From NCBI RefSeq assembly GCF_021730435.1, contig NZ_JABWGX010000015.1, forward strand, positions 61,199 through 125,198: a stretch of 64,000 nucleotides of DNA. Direction: 5' to 3'. This DNA is from Xanthobacter agilis. Its GTDB lineage: Bacteria > Pseudomonadota > Alphaproteobacteria > Rhizobiales > Xanthobacteraceae. The notes under the pieces are model-generated. The model was not told the origin of the DNA. It made no database searches and saw only the letters and a program-made list of their open reading frames with translations. A program made the translations under genes and the position numbers. Shown here piece by piece: positions 8,817-18,523 of the stretch; positions within the stretch are counted from its first letter, which is position 1, and each line of letters opens with the position of its first letter.

Positions 8817-9834
8817 GGCGGCCAGCCCCCTTCGCGATGACGAACGCGACCGGCTGCTGGCGGGATTGGCGGCCTTTCCCCATCTCCTGATCGCGGTGTC
8901 CGGCGGGCCGGATTCCACCGCGCTCCTGTGGCTCGCGGCCCGTTGGCGCGCGGCGCGGCCGGACCGCCCGTGCCTCACCGTGGCCACCGTCGATCATGGT
9001 CTGCGGCCGGAGGCCGCCGCCGAGGCGGAGGCGGTCGCGCGGCTGAGCGCGGCGCTGGGCCTTTCCCACCACACCTTGGTCTGGCAGGGGCAAAAACCCG
9101 CCCGCGGCATCCAGGCGGCGGCGCGGGAAGCGCGCTACCGGCTGCTGTTCGAGGCGGCGCGGGGCATCGGCGCCGACGCCATCGTGACCGCCCACACGGC
9201 CGACGACCAAGCGGAGACGGTGCTGTTCCGCCTCGCCCGTGGCTCCGGCGTGTCGGGGCTCGCGGCCATGCGGGCCGCCACGGCGCGCGACGGGCGGGTT
9301 CTGCTGCGCCCTTTCCTCGACGTACCCAAGGCGCGGCTGGTGGCGACGCTGGAGGCGGAAGGCCTGCCGTTCGTGCGTGATCCCGCCAATTTTGATCCGC
9401 GCTATGCCCGCGCGCGTCTGCGCCAGCTCGCGCCACGCCTTGCGGAAGAGGGGCTGGATGCCCGTCGCCTCGGCATTTTCGCGCGCCGGGTGGCGCGACT
9501 CGATGCCGCTGCGGAGGCCGCCACCGATGCCGCAGCCCTGCATCTGGCGGTGGAGGCGCAGGCCCGGCGACTGCCGGTGGCGGTCTTCCGCGCCTTGCCG
9601 GAGGAGGTGGCGCTGCGGCTCTTGGGGCGGTGCGTGGCCGCCCTGGGCCTTGAGGGGCCGGTGGAACTGGGCAAGCTGGAGACGCTGACGCAGGCCTTGC
9701 TAGCCCATCTGGAGCGCCCGGCGGCGGACGGCGCGCCCATGGGCGCCTTTCGTCGCACCCTGGCGGGTGCCCTGGTGGCGGTGAAGGGTGGGGAGGTGGT
9801 CGTCACGTCCGCACCGCCGCGCCGTGGCGCGTGA
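8803..9834 (+). CDS. tilS: tRNA(Ile)-lysidine synthase TilS
   Basis: This PP-loop ATPase modifies C34 of the CAU-anticodon tRNA-Ile to lysidine. The PP-loop motif SGGPDS is at about residues 33-38, followed by the family regions DHGLRPEA and TAHTADDQAETVLFRLARGSGVSGL. The GTG at 8803 starts inside the end of cpoB (14-bp overlap) and gives 343 residues. A much longer frame running back through cpoB is a shadow. The C-terminal domain is shorter than in E. coli, as is common in alphaproteobacteria. Confidence 0.9.
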   Translation: MSAAEAASPLRDDERDRLLAGLAAFPHLLIAVSGGPDSTALLWLAARWRAARPDRPCLTVATVDHGLRPEAAAEAEAVARLSAALGLSHHTLVWQGQKPARGIQAAAREARYRLLFEAARGIGADAIVTAHTADDQAETVLFRLARGSGVSGLAAMRAATARDGRVLLRPFLDVPKARLVATLEAEGLPFVRDPANFDPRYARARLRQLAPRLAEEGLDARRLGIFARRVARLDAAAEAATDAAALHLAVEAQARRLPVAVFRALPEEVALRLLGRCVAALGLEGPVELGKLETLTQALLAHLERPAADGAPMGAFRRTLAGALVAVKGGEVVVTSAPPRRGA

Positions 9835-9873
9835 AACCTGTCCGCGATTTCACGCCTGATCGCGCCCCTTTGC

Positions 9874-9903
9874 CTTGGCAACGCCCGAGTGCGTCCCTAG
9901 ATT
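9874..9903 (+). promoter_or_regulatory. Candidate ftsH promoter
   Basis: TTGGCA (9875-9880) and TAGATT (9898-9903) are separated by exactly 17 bp, a good sigma-70 arrangement, 112 bp before the ftsH start. The same stretch has CTTG and CCTAGATTAG, which loosely fit the alphaproteobacterial RpoH pattern (CTTG ... CYTATNTNNG). Heat-shock control of ftsH is therefore possible but not shown. Confidence 0.45.
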
Positions 9904-10014
9904 AGGGAAGAGACGGTGCGGGAGGTGTGGCCGCAGACGGCGCCCCGTGGGATATCCATTCCCTTGGGGCAGCTTGATCGAAGCTGCGTTTTCGGCTGTC
10001 CCCACGAGGGTTCA

Positions 10015-11937
10015 ATGAACGCCAACCTACGAAATTTCGCCCTTTGGGTGATCATCGTTCTGCTGCTGCTTGCCCTGTTCTCTCTGTTCCAGAGCCCGGG
10101 ACAGCGCACGAGCGCGAACGACATCTCCTTCTCCCAGCTCCTGTCGGACGTGGATCTCGGCCGCGTGCGCGACGTGGTGATCGAGGGGCCGAACATCTCC
10201 GGCACCTTCACCGACGGTCGCCAGTTCCAGACCTACGCCCCCAACGATCCGTCGCTGGTGCAGCGGCTGTACGGCAAGGGCGTGCAGATTACAGCTCGTC
10301 CGCTGTCGGATAGCATGCCGTGGTTCGTGAGCCTGCTCATCTCCTGGCTGCCGATGCTGCTGTTGATCGGCCTGTGGATCTTTATGTCGCGCCAGATGCA
10401 GGGCGCGGGCGGCAAGGCCATGGGCTTCGGCAAGAGCCGCGCCAAGCTGCTCACCGAGGCGCACGGCCGCGTCACCTTCGAGGATGTGGCCGGCATCGAC
10501 GAGGCCAAGAGCGACCTGACGGAGATCGTGGACTTCCTGCGTGACCCGCAGAAGTTCCAGCGCCTGGGCGGCCGCATTCCGCGCGGCGTGCTGCTGGTGG
10601 GTCCGCCCGGCACCGGCAAGACCCTCCTGGCCCGCGCCATCGCCGGCGAGGCCAACGTGCCCTTCTTCACCATCTCCGGCTCGGATTTCGTGGAAATGTT
10701 CGTGGGTGTCGGCGCGAGCCGCGTGCGCGACATGTTCGAGCAGGCGAAGAAGAACGCGCCCTGCATCATCTTCATCGACGAGATCGACGCGGTGGGTCGC
10801 CACCGCGGCGCCGGCCTCGGCGGCGGCAATGACGAGCGCGAGCAGACCCTCAACCAGTTGCTGGTGGAGATGGACGGCTTCGAGGCCAACGAGGGCATCA
10901 TCCTCATCGCCGCCACCAACCGTCCCGATGTGCTCGACCCGGCGCTGCTGCGTCCCGGCCGCTTCGACCGGCAGGTGGTGGTCCCCAACCCTGACGTGGT
11001 GGGCCGCGAGCAGATCCTGAAGGTGCATGCTCGCAAGATCCCGGTCGCGCCCGACGTGAACTTGAAGACCATCGCCCGCGGCACCCCCGGCTTCTCCGGC
11101 GCCGACCTCGCCAACCTCTGCAACGAGGCGGCGCTGATGGCGGCCCGGCGCAACAAGCGCATGGTCACCATGGCGGATTTCGAGGACGCCAAGGACAAGG
11201 TGATGATGGGCGCGGAACGCCGCTCGCTCGTCATGACCGAGGAAGAGAAGATGCTCACCGCCTATCACGAAGGCGGCCATGCTTTGGTGGCCCTCAACGT
11301 GCCGGCCACCGATCCCGTGCACAAGGCCACCATCATTCCCCGTGGCCGGGCGCTGGGCATGGTGATGCAGCTTCCCGAGCGCGACAAGCTCTCCATGAGC
11401 TATGAGCAGATGACCTCGCGCCTCGCCATCATGATGGGCGGACGGGTGGCGGAAGAGTTGATCTTCGGCCATGACAAGGTCACCTCCGGAGCGGCCTCCG
11501 ACATCGAGCAGGCGACCCGCCTCGCCCGCATGATGGTGACCCGCTGGGGCTTCTCCGCCGACCTCGGCACCGTGGCCTACGGTGACAACCAGGACGAGGT
11601 GTTCCTGGGCATGTCGGTGTCGCGCCAGCAGAACGTGTCCGAGGCCACCGCCCAGACCATCGACCGCGAGGTGCGCCGTCTGGTGGACGAGGGGTATGCG
11701 GAGGCCAGGCGCATCCTCTCCGAGAAGGCTTCCGACCTGGAGACCCTGGCCCGTGGCCTGCTCGAATATGAGACCCTGTCCGGCGACGAGATCGTGGATC
11801 TCATCAACGGCAAGACGCCGAACCGGGAGAGCGTGATCGAGCCCGCCAATCCGCGCGGCTCGGCCATTCCGACCCCGAAGAACCGGCCACGTCCGGGCGG
11901 TGCCGGCGGCTCCATCGAGCCCCAGCCCCAGGCGTGA
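10015..11937 (+). CDS. ftsH: ATP-dependent zinc metalloprotease FtsH
   Basis: This 640-residue membrane AAA protease degrades membrane and regulatory proteins. Two N-terminal helices (about 8-25 and 104-124) flank a periplasmic segment. The AAA domain has Walker A GPPGTGKT (196-203), Walker B IIFIDEID (251-258) and the second-region-of-homology arginines near RPGRFDRQ. The zinc site HEGGH is at about 418-422. The ATG at 10015 ([10 protein letters not shown]) fits the family. An upstream in-frame codon at 9916 would add 33 unrelated residues. A strong terminator follows. Confidence 0.98.
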   Translation: MNANLRNFALWVIIVLLLLALFSLFQSPGQRTSANDISFSQLLSDVDLGRVRDVVIEGPNISGTFTDGRQFQTYAPNDPSLVQRLYGKGVQITARPLSDSMPWFVSLLISWLPMLLLIGLWIFMSRQMQGAGGKAMGFGKSRAKLLTEAHGRVTFEDVAGIDEAKSDLTEIVDFLRDPQKFQRLGGRIPRGVLLVGPPGTGKTLLARAIAGEANVPFFTISGSDFVEMFVGVGASRVRDMFEQAKKNAPCIIFIDEIDAVGRHRGAGLGGGNDEREQTLNQLLVEMDGFEANEGIILIAATNRPDVLDPALLRPGRFDRQVVVPNPDVVGREQILKVHARKIPVAPDVNLKTIARGTPGFSGADLANLCNEAALMAARRNKRMVTMADFEDAKDKVMMGAERRSLVMTEEEKMLTAYHEGGHALVALNVPATDPVHKATIIPRGRALGMVMQLPERDKLSMSYEQMTSRLAIMMGGRVAEELIFGHDKVTSGAASDIEQATRLARMMVTRWGFSADLGTVAYGDNQDEVFLGMSVSRQQNVSEATAQTIDREVRRLVDEGYAEARRILSEKASDLETLARGLLEYETLSGDEIVDLINGKTPNRESVIEPANPRGSAIPTPKNRPRPGGAGGSIEPQPQA

Positions 11938-11969
11938 GGCCACGCCGGAAGCGCGGGAACAACGGATCA

Positions 11970-12005
11970 GGGCCGGCGGGCGAATGCTCGCCGGCCCTTT
12001 TCTTT
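11970..12005 (+). terminator. Rho-independent terminator after ftsH
   Basis: A 9-bp GC stem (GGGCCGGCG, 11970-11978, paired with CGCCGGCCC, 11989-11997) is followed at once by TTTTCTTT. It lies 32 bp after the ftsH stop and closes the housekeeping block. Confidence 0.9.
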
Positions 12006-13046
12006 GGCGTCTGCCGCGCCCCCCGCACGCGCGCCGGGCCGCTTCTTCGCGGTGTCGCTGCCGGGGCCAGTGGTCGCGGATGGCGCCCGTATGGCGGGGC
12101 GCCAGAGTGTCCCCTGTTATTGGTCCGCGGCCTTGATGTGCCTTGCCTTAATCTGCCCTGTCGCGGGGTGTCACTCCGATGGGACAGTCGATATGGGTGG
12201 CTCTTCGAAGATATGTGGGCACAGGATGGAGCCGGTTCCTCCAATCGCTTCGGTGCGCCCGTGACTCGTGCTCGCCCTGCGCTCTGGTCGTCGGGCGGAA
12301 GCCCGCTGGCGCGCGACGCCGCCGGCCTTTCGGAGCCTGCGGACGCCGCAAAGCGCTGCGTTGGAGCAGTTTCACGCCACAGGATTTCCGGTTCGCCGGA
12401 AGACCCTGCGTCGGACCATCCGTCCGCTCGTCGCGGCACCAAGCGGGTCAACCTGCCGCCCCGCAGGCGAAACCAAAGGTCTTGAGGACAGGGCATCGGC
12501 CGTTGGGGGCGGGCGCGATCGTTGACGAGGAGCGCGCGCCGATGCGAGCGGAAACGCTCTGATCCGGCCGCACCGACCGCGCCGCCGTCGATCTGCGGGA
12601 TGCGACGCCGTCCTCGCGGGGTGAAACTAAAGGCCTCTGACGATAGGGGATAGGCCGTCGGGACACACCCGATCGTTTGCGGGGAGCGGCGTGTCAATGC
12701 GATCGGCAACGCTTTGATCCGGCGGCTTGGACGGCTCTGCGGTCGATCCGCCAGGATGCAGGCCGTCCTGGTCCGCGCTGAAGGATGGGGCGCGATCGCG
12801 CACCCGGCGGGGGGCGCCGCCGGTGCCCGGTGCGGCCCCGTCCGGATGGGCGGCTTGTTCGGGGTGCCCCGTTCCGCTACCAATTCGTGAAGACTCCGCC
12901 TGATCCCCTGACCGCCGACCATGTGCCGAGGGTTGCCGTTGCCGTTTCTTCGCCTTTGTCCGGGACGGTCGTGCGCCACCCGGTTGCGCCCCGGCGCCGC
13001 CCGCGCGCGCGCACCGGCGGGAGGCGCGCCTGCTGCCCGTGAGGGC
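12006..13046. other. About 1 kb of non-coding or decayed DNA between ftsH and the efflux operon
   Basis: Several frames stay open here because of the high GC content, but none has family features or a convincing start. The main recognisable content is a degenerate tandem repeat at about 12466-12776, annotated separately. The region may be decayed or may carry an untranslated RNA. I see no tRNA or known structured RNA. Confidence 0.5.
12466..12776. repeat. Two-copy imperfect tandem repeat, unit about 154 bp
   Basis: Unit 1 (about 12466-12620) and unit 2 (about 12621-12776) share ordered matching blocks at a constant offset of 154-155 bp. AAACCAAAGG at 12470 matches AAACTAAAGG at 12624. GATCG at 12517 matches GATCG at 12671. 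GATCCGG at 12561 matches GATCCGG at 12716. GCCGTCCT at 12607 matches GCCGTCCT at 12762. The copies have diverged substantially and have small indels, so the duplication is old or the unit is a repeat family found elsewhere in the genome. Confidence 0.7.
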
Positions 13047-13310
13047 GTGGCGCGCGGGGCGGTTTTGCTCGCGGGGGCAGGGGTGCTGTCCGGTTGCTCG
13101 CCGGTCGGGGCGCCGACGATTCCTTTCTTCGGGGCCTATTTCCCCTCCTGGCTCGCGTGCGCGCTGGCGGGTATCCTCGGCGCGGTGCTGGTGCGCGTCG
13201 CGTTTGTGCGGCTCGGCGTGGATGACGTGTTGCCGGCGCGCCTGCCGATCTATGTGAGCATCGCGGCCGGCCTTGGCTTTCTCGTCTCCCTCGTGAGCTT
13301 CGGGCGATAG
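13047..13310 (+). CDS. YtcA-like small membrane lipoprotein
   Basis: The 87-residue product starts at GTG 13047 after a GAGG ribosome binding site and has a lipobox LSGC with Cys at about residue 17. Next comes the segment PTIPFFGAYFPSWLACALAG and a second hydrophobic helix near the C-terminus. The I-P-x-x-G-A-Y-F-P motif plus two helices match YtcA, the small protein beside E. coli mdtNOP. Here it sits 2 bp before an mdtN-like gene, which strengthens the call. Longer upstream frames (from 12921) would bury the lipobox and are unlikely. Its role in efflux is unknown. Confidence 0.75.
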   Translation: MARGAVLLAGAGVLSGCSPVGAPTIPFFGAYFPSWLACALAGILGAVLVRVAFVRLGVDDVLPARLPIYVSIAAGLGFLVSLVSFGR

Positions 13311-13312
13311 CC

Positions 13313-14362
13313 ATGGAGGCGGAGCACAAGCCCCATCCGCGCCGGCGCCTGGGCCTCGTGGTCAGCCTGGTGGCGGTGGTGGCGGCCATCGTCTTCGGCT
13401 GGCGCTATTTCCGCAATGCGGAGCTCAATCCCCTGTCGCAGGACGCCGTGCTCACGGCCGATGTGGCCAATATCGCGGCGGCGGTGCCGGGCCGCGTCGT
13501 GTCGTTCGGGGTCAAGGAGAATGGATCGGCGCGCCAGGGCGAGCTGCTGTTCGCCCTCGATCCCACCACCTATCGCCTGCAGGTGGAGCAGGCCGTGGCC
13601 GATCTCAGGATGGCGGAGGCGGCCCGCGCCGACCGCGCGCGAGCGGTGGCGGCCGAGCGCTCCAATGCGGTCATCGCCCGCGAGCAGGTGACGCGCGCGC
13701 GCTCCAATCTCGATCTTGCCAGCCAGACCCTCGCCCGGCTCGAGGCGCTGCGCCCGAAGGGTTATGTGAGCGCCCAGCAGGTGGACGACGCCGCCACCGC
13801 CAAGCGCGACGCCGAGATCAGCCTGAAGCAGGCCCTGGAGCAGCAGGCGGCGGCCGATGTCCTGGTGAGCGATGTGGCCGCCGCCACGGCGCTGGTGGAG
13901 GCGCGACAAGCGGCGCTGGCCCTCGCCGAGCGCGCGCTTGCCAATACGCAGGTGCGGGCGCCGTTCGACGGCAAGGTGGTGGGGCTGGAAATGGCCGTGG
14001 GCGAATTCGTGCTGCCGGGACAATCGGTGTTCACGCTCATCGACATCCGCGCCTGGTTCGCCTCCGCCGGCTTCCTGGAGACGGAGCTGCAGGGGATCGC
14101 CATCGGCAATTGCGCCACCGTCTATGCCCTGGCCGATCGCACGCGCGCCCTGCGCGGCCGGGTGGAGGGCATCGGCTGGGGGGTGGCCTCGGAAGAGGTC
14201 ATCGCGCTGCCCCGCAGGATGCCGATCGTGCCCAAGACGCTGGATTGGGTGCGGGTGGCCCAGCGCTTTCCGGTGCGCATCCGCCTGCTGGACGCGCCGG
14301 ACGACCTGATGCGCGTCGGCGCATCGGCCACCGCCACGGTGCATCATGGCAGCCGCTGTTGA
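13313..14362 (+). CDS. mdtN: HlyD/MdtN-family efflux periplasmic adaptor
   Basis: This 349-residue membrane fusion protein has one N-terminal helix (about residues 11-29, LGLVVSLVAVVAAIVFG), a biotinyl-lipoyl domain interrupted by a long coiled coil (about 95-200), and a beta-barrel region beginning VRAPFDGKVVGLEMAVGEF. It links the FUSC-type inner-membrane protein to the outer-membrane channel. It overlaps the next gene by 17 bp. The mdtN label rests on the ytcA-FUSC-OEP context. EmrA/AaeA-type naming is equally defensible. Confidence 0.85.
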   Translation: MEAEHKPHPRRRLGLVVSLVAVVAAIVFGWRYFRNAELNPLSQDAVLTADVANIAAAVPGRVVSFGVKENGSARQGELLFALDPTTYRLQVEQAVADLRMAEAARADRARAVAAERSNAVIAREQVTRARSNLDLASQTLARLEALRPKGYVSAQQVDDAATAKRDAEISLKQALEQQAAADVLVSDVAAATALVEARQAALALAERALANTQVRAPFDGKVVGLEMAVGEFVLPGQSVFTLIDIRAWFASAGFLETELQGIAIGNCATVYALADRTRALRGRVEGIGWGVASEEVIALPRRMPIVPKTLDWVRVAQRFPVRIRLLDAPDDLMRVGASATATVHHGSRC

Positions 14363-16241
14363 ATCGCCGTGGCGGGGCATCGCCCGCCAGGCATGGCAAG
14401 ACCTTCTGCCCTTTCCCGGCCGCTTCGCCATGACCTGGCGGGTGGCGCTGCTGTGCGCCATCGTGGCCGGCGTCGCCATGGTCTACAAGGTGCCCGAGGC
14501 CGCCATCGGCTGCTATCTGGTGATCTTTCTCGCCCGGCCGAGCGGGGCGGAATGCGTGGGGCAGGCCATCGGCCTCATCCTGCTGGTCAGCGTGGTGGTG
14601 CTCGCCATGGCGCCGCTGATCCAGGCCACGGCGGATTATCCGCTGGCGCGGATCGCCGTCATCGCCTTGACCTCGTTCGCTTTCGTGTTTCTGGGCGCGG
14701 CCTCGCAGCTTGGCGAGATCGGCTCCATCATCGCGCTGGTCATCGGCTTTGTGCTGACCTTGGTGGATCAATTGCCGGTGGGGGAGATCGCCACCCGCGG
14801 CCTGTTGTATGCGTGGCAGATGGCCGTGATGCCCATGGTGGCGATGATCGCGTTCAATCTGGTGCTCGGCACCTCGCCGCACCGTCTGCTGCGCGAGATC
14901 GTGGCGCGCCGGCTGAGGGTGGCCGCCGATGTGCTGGAGGCGCCGCAGGCTCGCGCGCGGCTCGAGGGGGAATTGGCGGGCGGCCTTGCCGATGGCGACC
15001 AGCAGGCGATGCTCGCGCGCCTTTTCCATACGGCGCCGGCGGCGGCCGTGACCTGGCTTTCGGGCGCCGCCACCGCCAGTTACCGCCTGCTGCTGGCGGT
15101 GGCGGCGCTGCCGGCCGATCTGGCGGCGGATGCGCGCATCGCCTTCGCCGGGCAGTGTCGCGCGGCGGCGCGCGCCGTCGCTGCCGGGGCTCGCCCGATG
15201 GTGGCGGATCCGGAGCCCGCCGCCGGCCCCACCATCGGCGCCGCCGGCATGGTGCGGGCGCTCCTGGCCGGATTGGCCGCGCCGAACGGCGGCACCGACG
15301 CGGTGGCGCAAAAGCCGCCGTTTCTTGCGCCCGATGCCTTCAGCAATCCTGATTACCAGCGCTATGCCCTGAAGACGACGGCCGCCGCCATTTCCTGCTA
15401 CATCATCTATTCCTTGATCGACTGGCAGGGGATCCACACGGCCATGATCACCTGCTATGTGGCGGCGCTGGGCACCACCGGCGAGACCGTGCACAAGCTG
15501 GCGCTGCGGATTGCCGGCTGTCTCGTGGGCGCGATGCTGGGGTTCGCCTCGATTTTGTTCGTCATCCCGCATCTGGATTCGGTGGGGGGGCTGATGGCCC
15601 TGGTGTTCGCCGGGGTGCTGGTCGGGGCCTGGGTGTCCAGCGGCAATGAGCGCATCTCTTATGCCGGGGTGCAGGTGGGGCTCGCCTTCCTGCTCACCAT
15701 CCTCAACGGATTTGCGCCGAGCCTCGACATGGATTCCGGGCGTGACCGCATCGTCGGCATCCTGCTGGGCAATGTGGTGGTCTATGTGATTTTCACCGGC
15801 ATCTGGCCCAAGAGCGCGGTGGTGGATGCGCGCGCGCGGCTGGCGCGGGCGCTGGTCGCCCTGTCGCGGCTGGCGGCCATGGCGCCGGCGGCCCGCCTTG
15901 CCGCCACCGCCGATGCCGCGCAGGTGGAGATGGAGGCGGAGAAGGCCGAAGGCCAGCTCATGTTGCTGCCGTTCGAACCGCCCGCGCAGCGCCCCTCGGC
16001 GGCGGTCGTCGCCCGGCTGGCGGGGCTCGTGGAGGAGACGCGGGCACTGCTGCCGGCGCTGCTGTTCCTGCCGGCGCCGTCCGCTGAGCTGTCGCGCCGG
16101 CTCGCGGACGCGGCGGCGCGCGTTGCGCCGTCCGGGGGATGCGGGGACGGTCCCGCCGTCGCGGCGGGCGATGAAGACGGTGGCGTGGCGGCCGGTCTCA
16201 CCACCCGCCTGCACCGCATCGAACGACTGGCGGCGGGGTGA
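14346..16241 (+). CDS. mdtO: FUSC-family inner-membrane efflux protein, MdtO-like
   Basis: The 631-residue protein has two blocks of transmembrane helices (about residues 30-165 and 340-480) separated by a soluble region. This is the duplicated architecture of the fusaric-acid-resistance/aromatic-acid exporter family (AaeB, MdtO). The second block includes YALKTTAAAISCYIIYSLID and a run of small hydrophobic segments. It probably drives export of small aromatic or toxic compounds together with its neighbours. It overlaps mdtN upstream and shares an overlap of a few bases with the mdtP-like gene. Confidence 0.85.
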   Translation: MAAAVESPWRGIARQAWQDLLPFPGRFAMTWRVALLCAIVAGVAMVYKVPEAAIGCYLVIFLARPSGAECVGQAIGLILLVSVVVLAMAPLIQATADYPLARIAVIALTSFAFVFLGAASQLGEIGSIIALVIGFVLTLVDQLPVGEIATRGLLYAWQMAVMPMVAMIAFNLVLGTSPHRLLREIVARRLRVAADVLEAPQARARLEGELAGGLADGDQQAMLARLFHTAPAAAVTWLSGAATASYRLLLAVAALPADLAADARIAFAGQCRAAARAVAAGARPMVADPEPAAGPTIGAAGMVRALLAGLAAPNGGTDAVAQKPPFLAPDAFSNPDYQRYALKTTAAAISCYIIYSLIDWQGIHTAMITCYVAALGTTGETVHKLALRIAGCLVGAMLGFASILFVIPHLDSVGGLMALVFAGVLVGAWVSSGNERISYAGVQVGLAFLLTILNGFAPSLDMDSGRDRIVGILLGNVVVYVIFTGIWPKSAVVDARARLARALVALSRLAAMAPAARLAATADAAQVEMEAEKAEGQLMLLPFEPPAQRPSAAVVARLAGLVEETRALLPALLFLPAPSAELSRRLADAAARVAPSGGCGDGPAVAAGDEDGGVAAGLTTRLHRIERLAAG

Positions 16242-17926
16242 TGGCCATGGTGCGATGGCGACCGCGTCCGACCGGACGGGACCGGGGGAGGGCTGGCGTT
16301 GCGCCCGCGGAACGTCCCTCGCGGGTGGCGGATCGCGCCGCCTCGCGCGTGGGGCGGGGGCTGGCCGCGCTTGTGCGCTGGGGCGTCGCCGGGCTCGCCT
16401 GCGCGGTGCTCTCGGCCTGCACCTTGAGCGCGCTCGACAGCGCGCCGAGCCATCCCTCCGAACCCTGGACGCCGTCGGGCGATGCCACGGCGGCGGGCGC
16501 GTCGCCGCCGGAGGCGCCCGAGGCCGCGGCGCAAGGTCCGTCCGCGCCATCGGCGCAGGCCGCCCCGGTGCGGGATTTCGCCGTGCCGCCGGACCCGGCG
16601 GTGGCGACGCTGAAGCCCGCGCCGGCCATCGCGCGGGATCGGGCCTATGGCCTGCCGGAGCTGATCGACCTTGCCCAGACCCAGAATCCACAGACGCGGG
16701 TGGCCTGGCAGCAGGCGCGGCAGGCGGCGCTCGCCACCGGCATGATCGAAGCCACCTTCCTGCCCTACATCTCGGCCAATGTGATCGGCGGCTATCAGAA
16801 GATTTCGCAGCCACTGCCGGTGTCTGTCGGCAGCGTCAACCAATTGAGCACCTCCATCGACGGCATCTCGCCGCAGATCGCATTGCAATGGCTGGTGTTC
16901 GACTTCGGCGAGCGCAATGCGCTGGCGGTTGCTGCCCGCCACAATGCCGATGCCGCCAATGTGCTGTTCAATGGCTTGCACCAGAAGATCATCTTCGACG
17001 TGACGCGAACCTATTTCCTCTATGGCGCCGCGCGGAGCCGGGTGGGGCTGGCCGAGCAGAACCTCGCCAACAGCCGCAAGATCGAGGATGCCGCCGATGC
17101 GCGGATGCAGAAGGGCCTTGGCACCACGGTGGAGGTGGCCCAGGCCCGCCAGCAGGTGGCCCAGGCCCGATTCGGCCTGGTGCAGGCCCAGGGCGGCGAG
17201 CGCGACGCCTATCAGGCGCTGCTGGGTGCCCTGGGCGTCTCGCCCATGACCGAGCTGAAGGTAAAAGTGGCGAACGGCCGGCGCCTGCCCGAGAGCGTGG
17301 GCGCGCCCACGGAAAAGATGATCTCGGCGGCGCTGACCCAGCGTCCGGACGTTCTGGCCGCCTTCTCGGCGTTGAAAGCCACCCAGTCCGGGATCACGGC
17401 CGCCGAGGCGGCGTTCATGCCCAAGGTGTTCCTGGGGGCGGTGGCAGCCACCGGCAACACCTCCCTCAGCGCCACCGGCCTGCCCACCATCGGCCAGCAG
17501 TCTTCGGCTTCCGGGGTCATGGTGGGCGCCACCATGCCGCTCTTTGACGGCGGCCTGAGGGCGGCGCAGCTCAAGAATGCGGAATCGCTGGCCGCCGCCA
17601 CCGAGGCCACCTATGAGAAGGCCAAGGACGCGGCGGCGCGGGAGATCGTGGTGAGCGCGAACACGCTGCGCTCGGCGCTGGCCTCCTATCGCGCGGCGAC
17701 GGCGCTCGCGGATGCCGCCGCGCTCACCTATGACGCGGCGCTCGATGCCTATCGCACCGGGGTCGGCACCATCACGGTGGCGACGGCGGCCGACAGCGGC
17801 CTTCTCACCGCCCGGCAGGCGCAGGCGGATGCCCACGCCGCGTCCCTGGTCGCGGCGGCCAACCTTGCCTTCGTGCTCGGCGCCATGACCTCGCGCGAGG
17901 CGCCGTCGGCGCTGATGGCGCGGTGA
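16241..17926 (+). CDS. mdtP: Outer-membrane efflux lipoprotein of the TolC/OEP family, MdtP-like
   Basis: This is a TolC-type outer-membrane factor. A lipobox VLSAC lies at about residue 60, followed by a proline/alanine-rich linker and two OEP repeats (from about 130). Helical-barrel sequences include YGLPELIDLAQTQNPQTRVA and the GTVEVAQARQQVAQARFGL-like region. The 60 residues before the lipobox are unusually long and very basic. GTG 16325 would give a more normal signal peptide, so the start is uncertain. GTG 16238 overlaps the previous stop. It completes the tripartite pump. Confidence 0.83.
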   Translation: MAMVRWRPRPTGRDRGRAGVAPAERPSRVADRAASRVGRGLAALVRWGVAGLACAVLSACTLSALDSAPSHPSEPWTPSGDATAAGASPPEAPEAAAQGPSAPSAQAAPVRDFAVPPDPAVATLKPAPAIARDRAYGLPELIDLAQTQNPQTRVAWQQARQAALATGMIEATFLPYISANVIGGYQKISQPLPVSVGSVNQLSTSIDGISPQIALQWLVFDFGERNALAVAARHNADAANVLFNGLHQKIIFDVTRTYFLYGAARSRVGLAEQNLANSRKIEDAADARMQKGLGTTVEVAQARQQVAQARFGLVQAQGGERDAYQALLGALGVSPMTELKVKVANGRRLPESVGAPTEKMISAALTQRPDVLAAFSALKATQSGITAAEAAFMPKVFLGAVAATGNTSLSATGLPTIGQQSSASGVMVGATMPLFDGGLRAAQLKNAESLAAATEATYEKAKDAAAREIVVSANTLRSALASYRAATALADAAALTYDAALDAYRTGVGTITVATAADSGLLTARQAQADAHAASLVAAANLAFVLGAMTSREAPSALMAR

Positions 17927-18013
17927 CGAGGCCGTGCCCGCATTCCTTCCTCCAGCGCGCGGCGGGGCCCGTTTTCGATGTCTGTCCATCGTCCGCCGGG
18001 AGACCCATGCGTG

Positions 18014-18523
18014 ATGTCCGCTGATCGCTCCACCCGCCGTCGTCGCAATCCCGTGCTCGCGGCGGCGCGGCTGCTGTTCCGCATCCTGCTCGGCATCCTC
18101 ATCGTCGCGGACGAGCTCGTGCGCCCGCTCTATGAGCCGCTGGTGCGCTGGATCGAGGCGCTGGCCCTGGTGCAGAAGTTCGAGCGCTGGGTGGCCGGTC
18201 TGCCGGCGCTCGCCATCCTGGCGCTCATCGGCGTGCCCTATGCGGTGGTGGAACCGGTGAAATTCCTGGCCATGCTGCACATCGCGAACGGCCACGCGCG
18301 GACAGGCACGTTTGTGCTGGTCTTGGCCTATCTGGTCAGCTTCGTGCTGATCGAACGCGTGTACACCGCCGGCCGCCCGCAATTGATGACGCTTCCGGCG
18401 GTGGCCTGGGTGATCGTGACGTCCGGCACGGTGCGCGACCGGATCTATGCCTGGCTGCGGCTGCCGGAACTGAAGGCGCGGGCGCGGGTGATCTGGCGCT
18501 GGGTGCGCTTTCACCTGCGTTGA
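18014..18523 (+). CDS. Uncharacterised membrane protein
   Basis: I do not recognise the family. The 169-residue product from ATG 18014 (MSADRSTRRRR) has a very basic N-terminus, a hydrophobic stretch (FRILLGILIVADELV), and two clear membrane helices (about residues 60-85, ALAILALIGVPYAVVEPVKF, and 95-115, GTFVLVLAYLVSFVLIERVY). A basic, tryptophan-containing C-terminus follows. An alternative ATG at 17978 adds 12 residues. It lies 87 bp after the efflux operon on the same strand and could be its last member. The P-Y-A-V-x-E-P-x-K-F core looks conserved, which argues it is a real gene. Confidence 0.7.
   Translation: MSADRSTRRRRNPVLAAARLLFRILLGILIVADELVRPLYEPLVRWIEALALVQKFERWVAGLPALAILALIGVPYAVVEPVKFLAMLHIANGHARTGTFVLVLAYLVSFVLIERVYTAGRPQLMTLPAVAWVIVTSGTVRDRIYAWLRLPELKARARVIWRWVRFHLR

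Noticed and set aside
12921..13046. Longer start for the YtcA-like lipoprotein
   Set aside because: It would put about 42 arginine/alanine-rich residues ahead of the signal peptide and lipobox. GTG 13047 has a good ribosome binding site.
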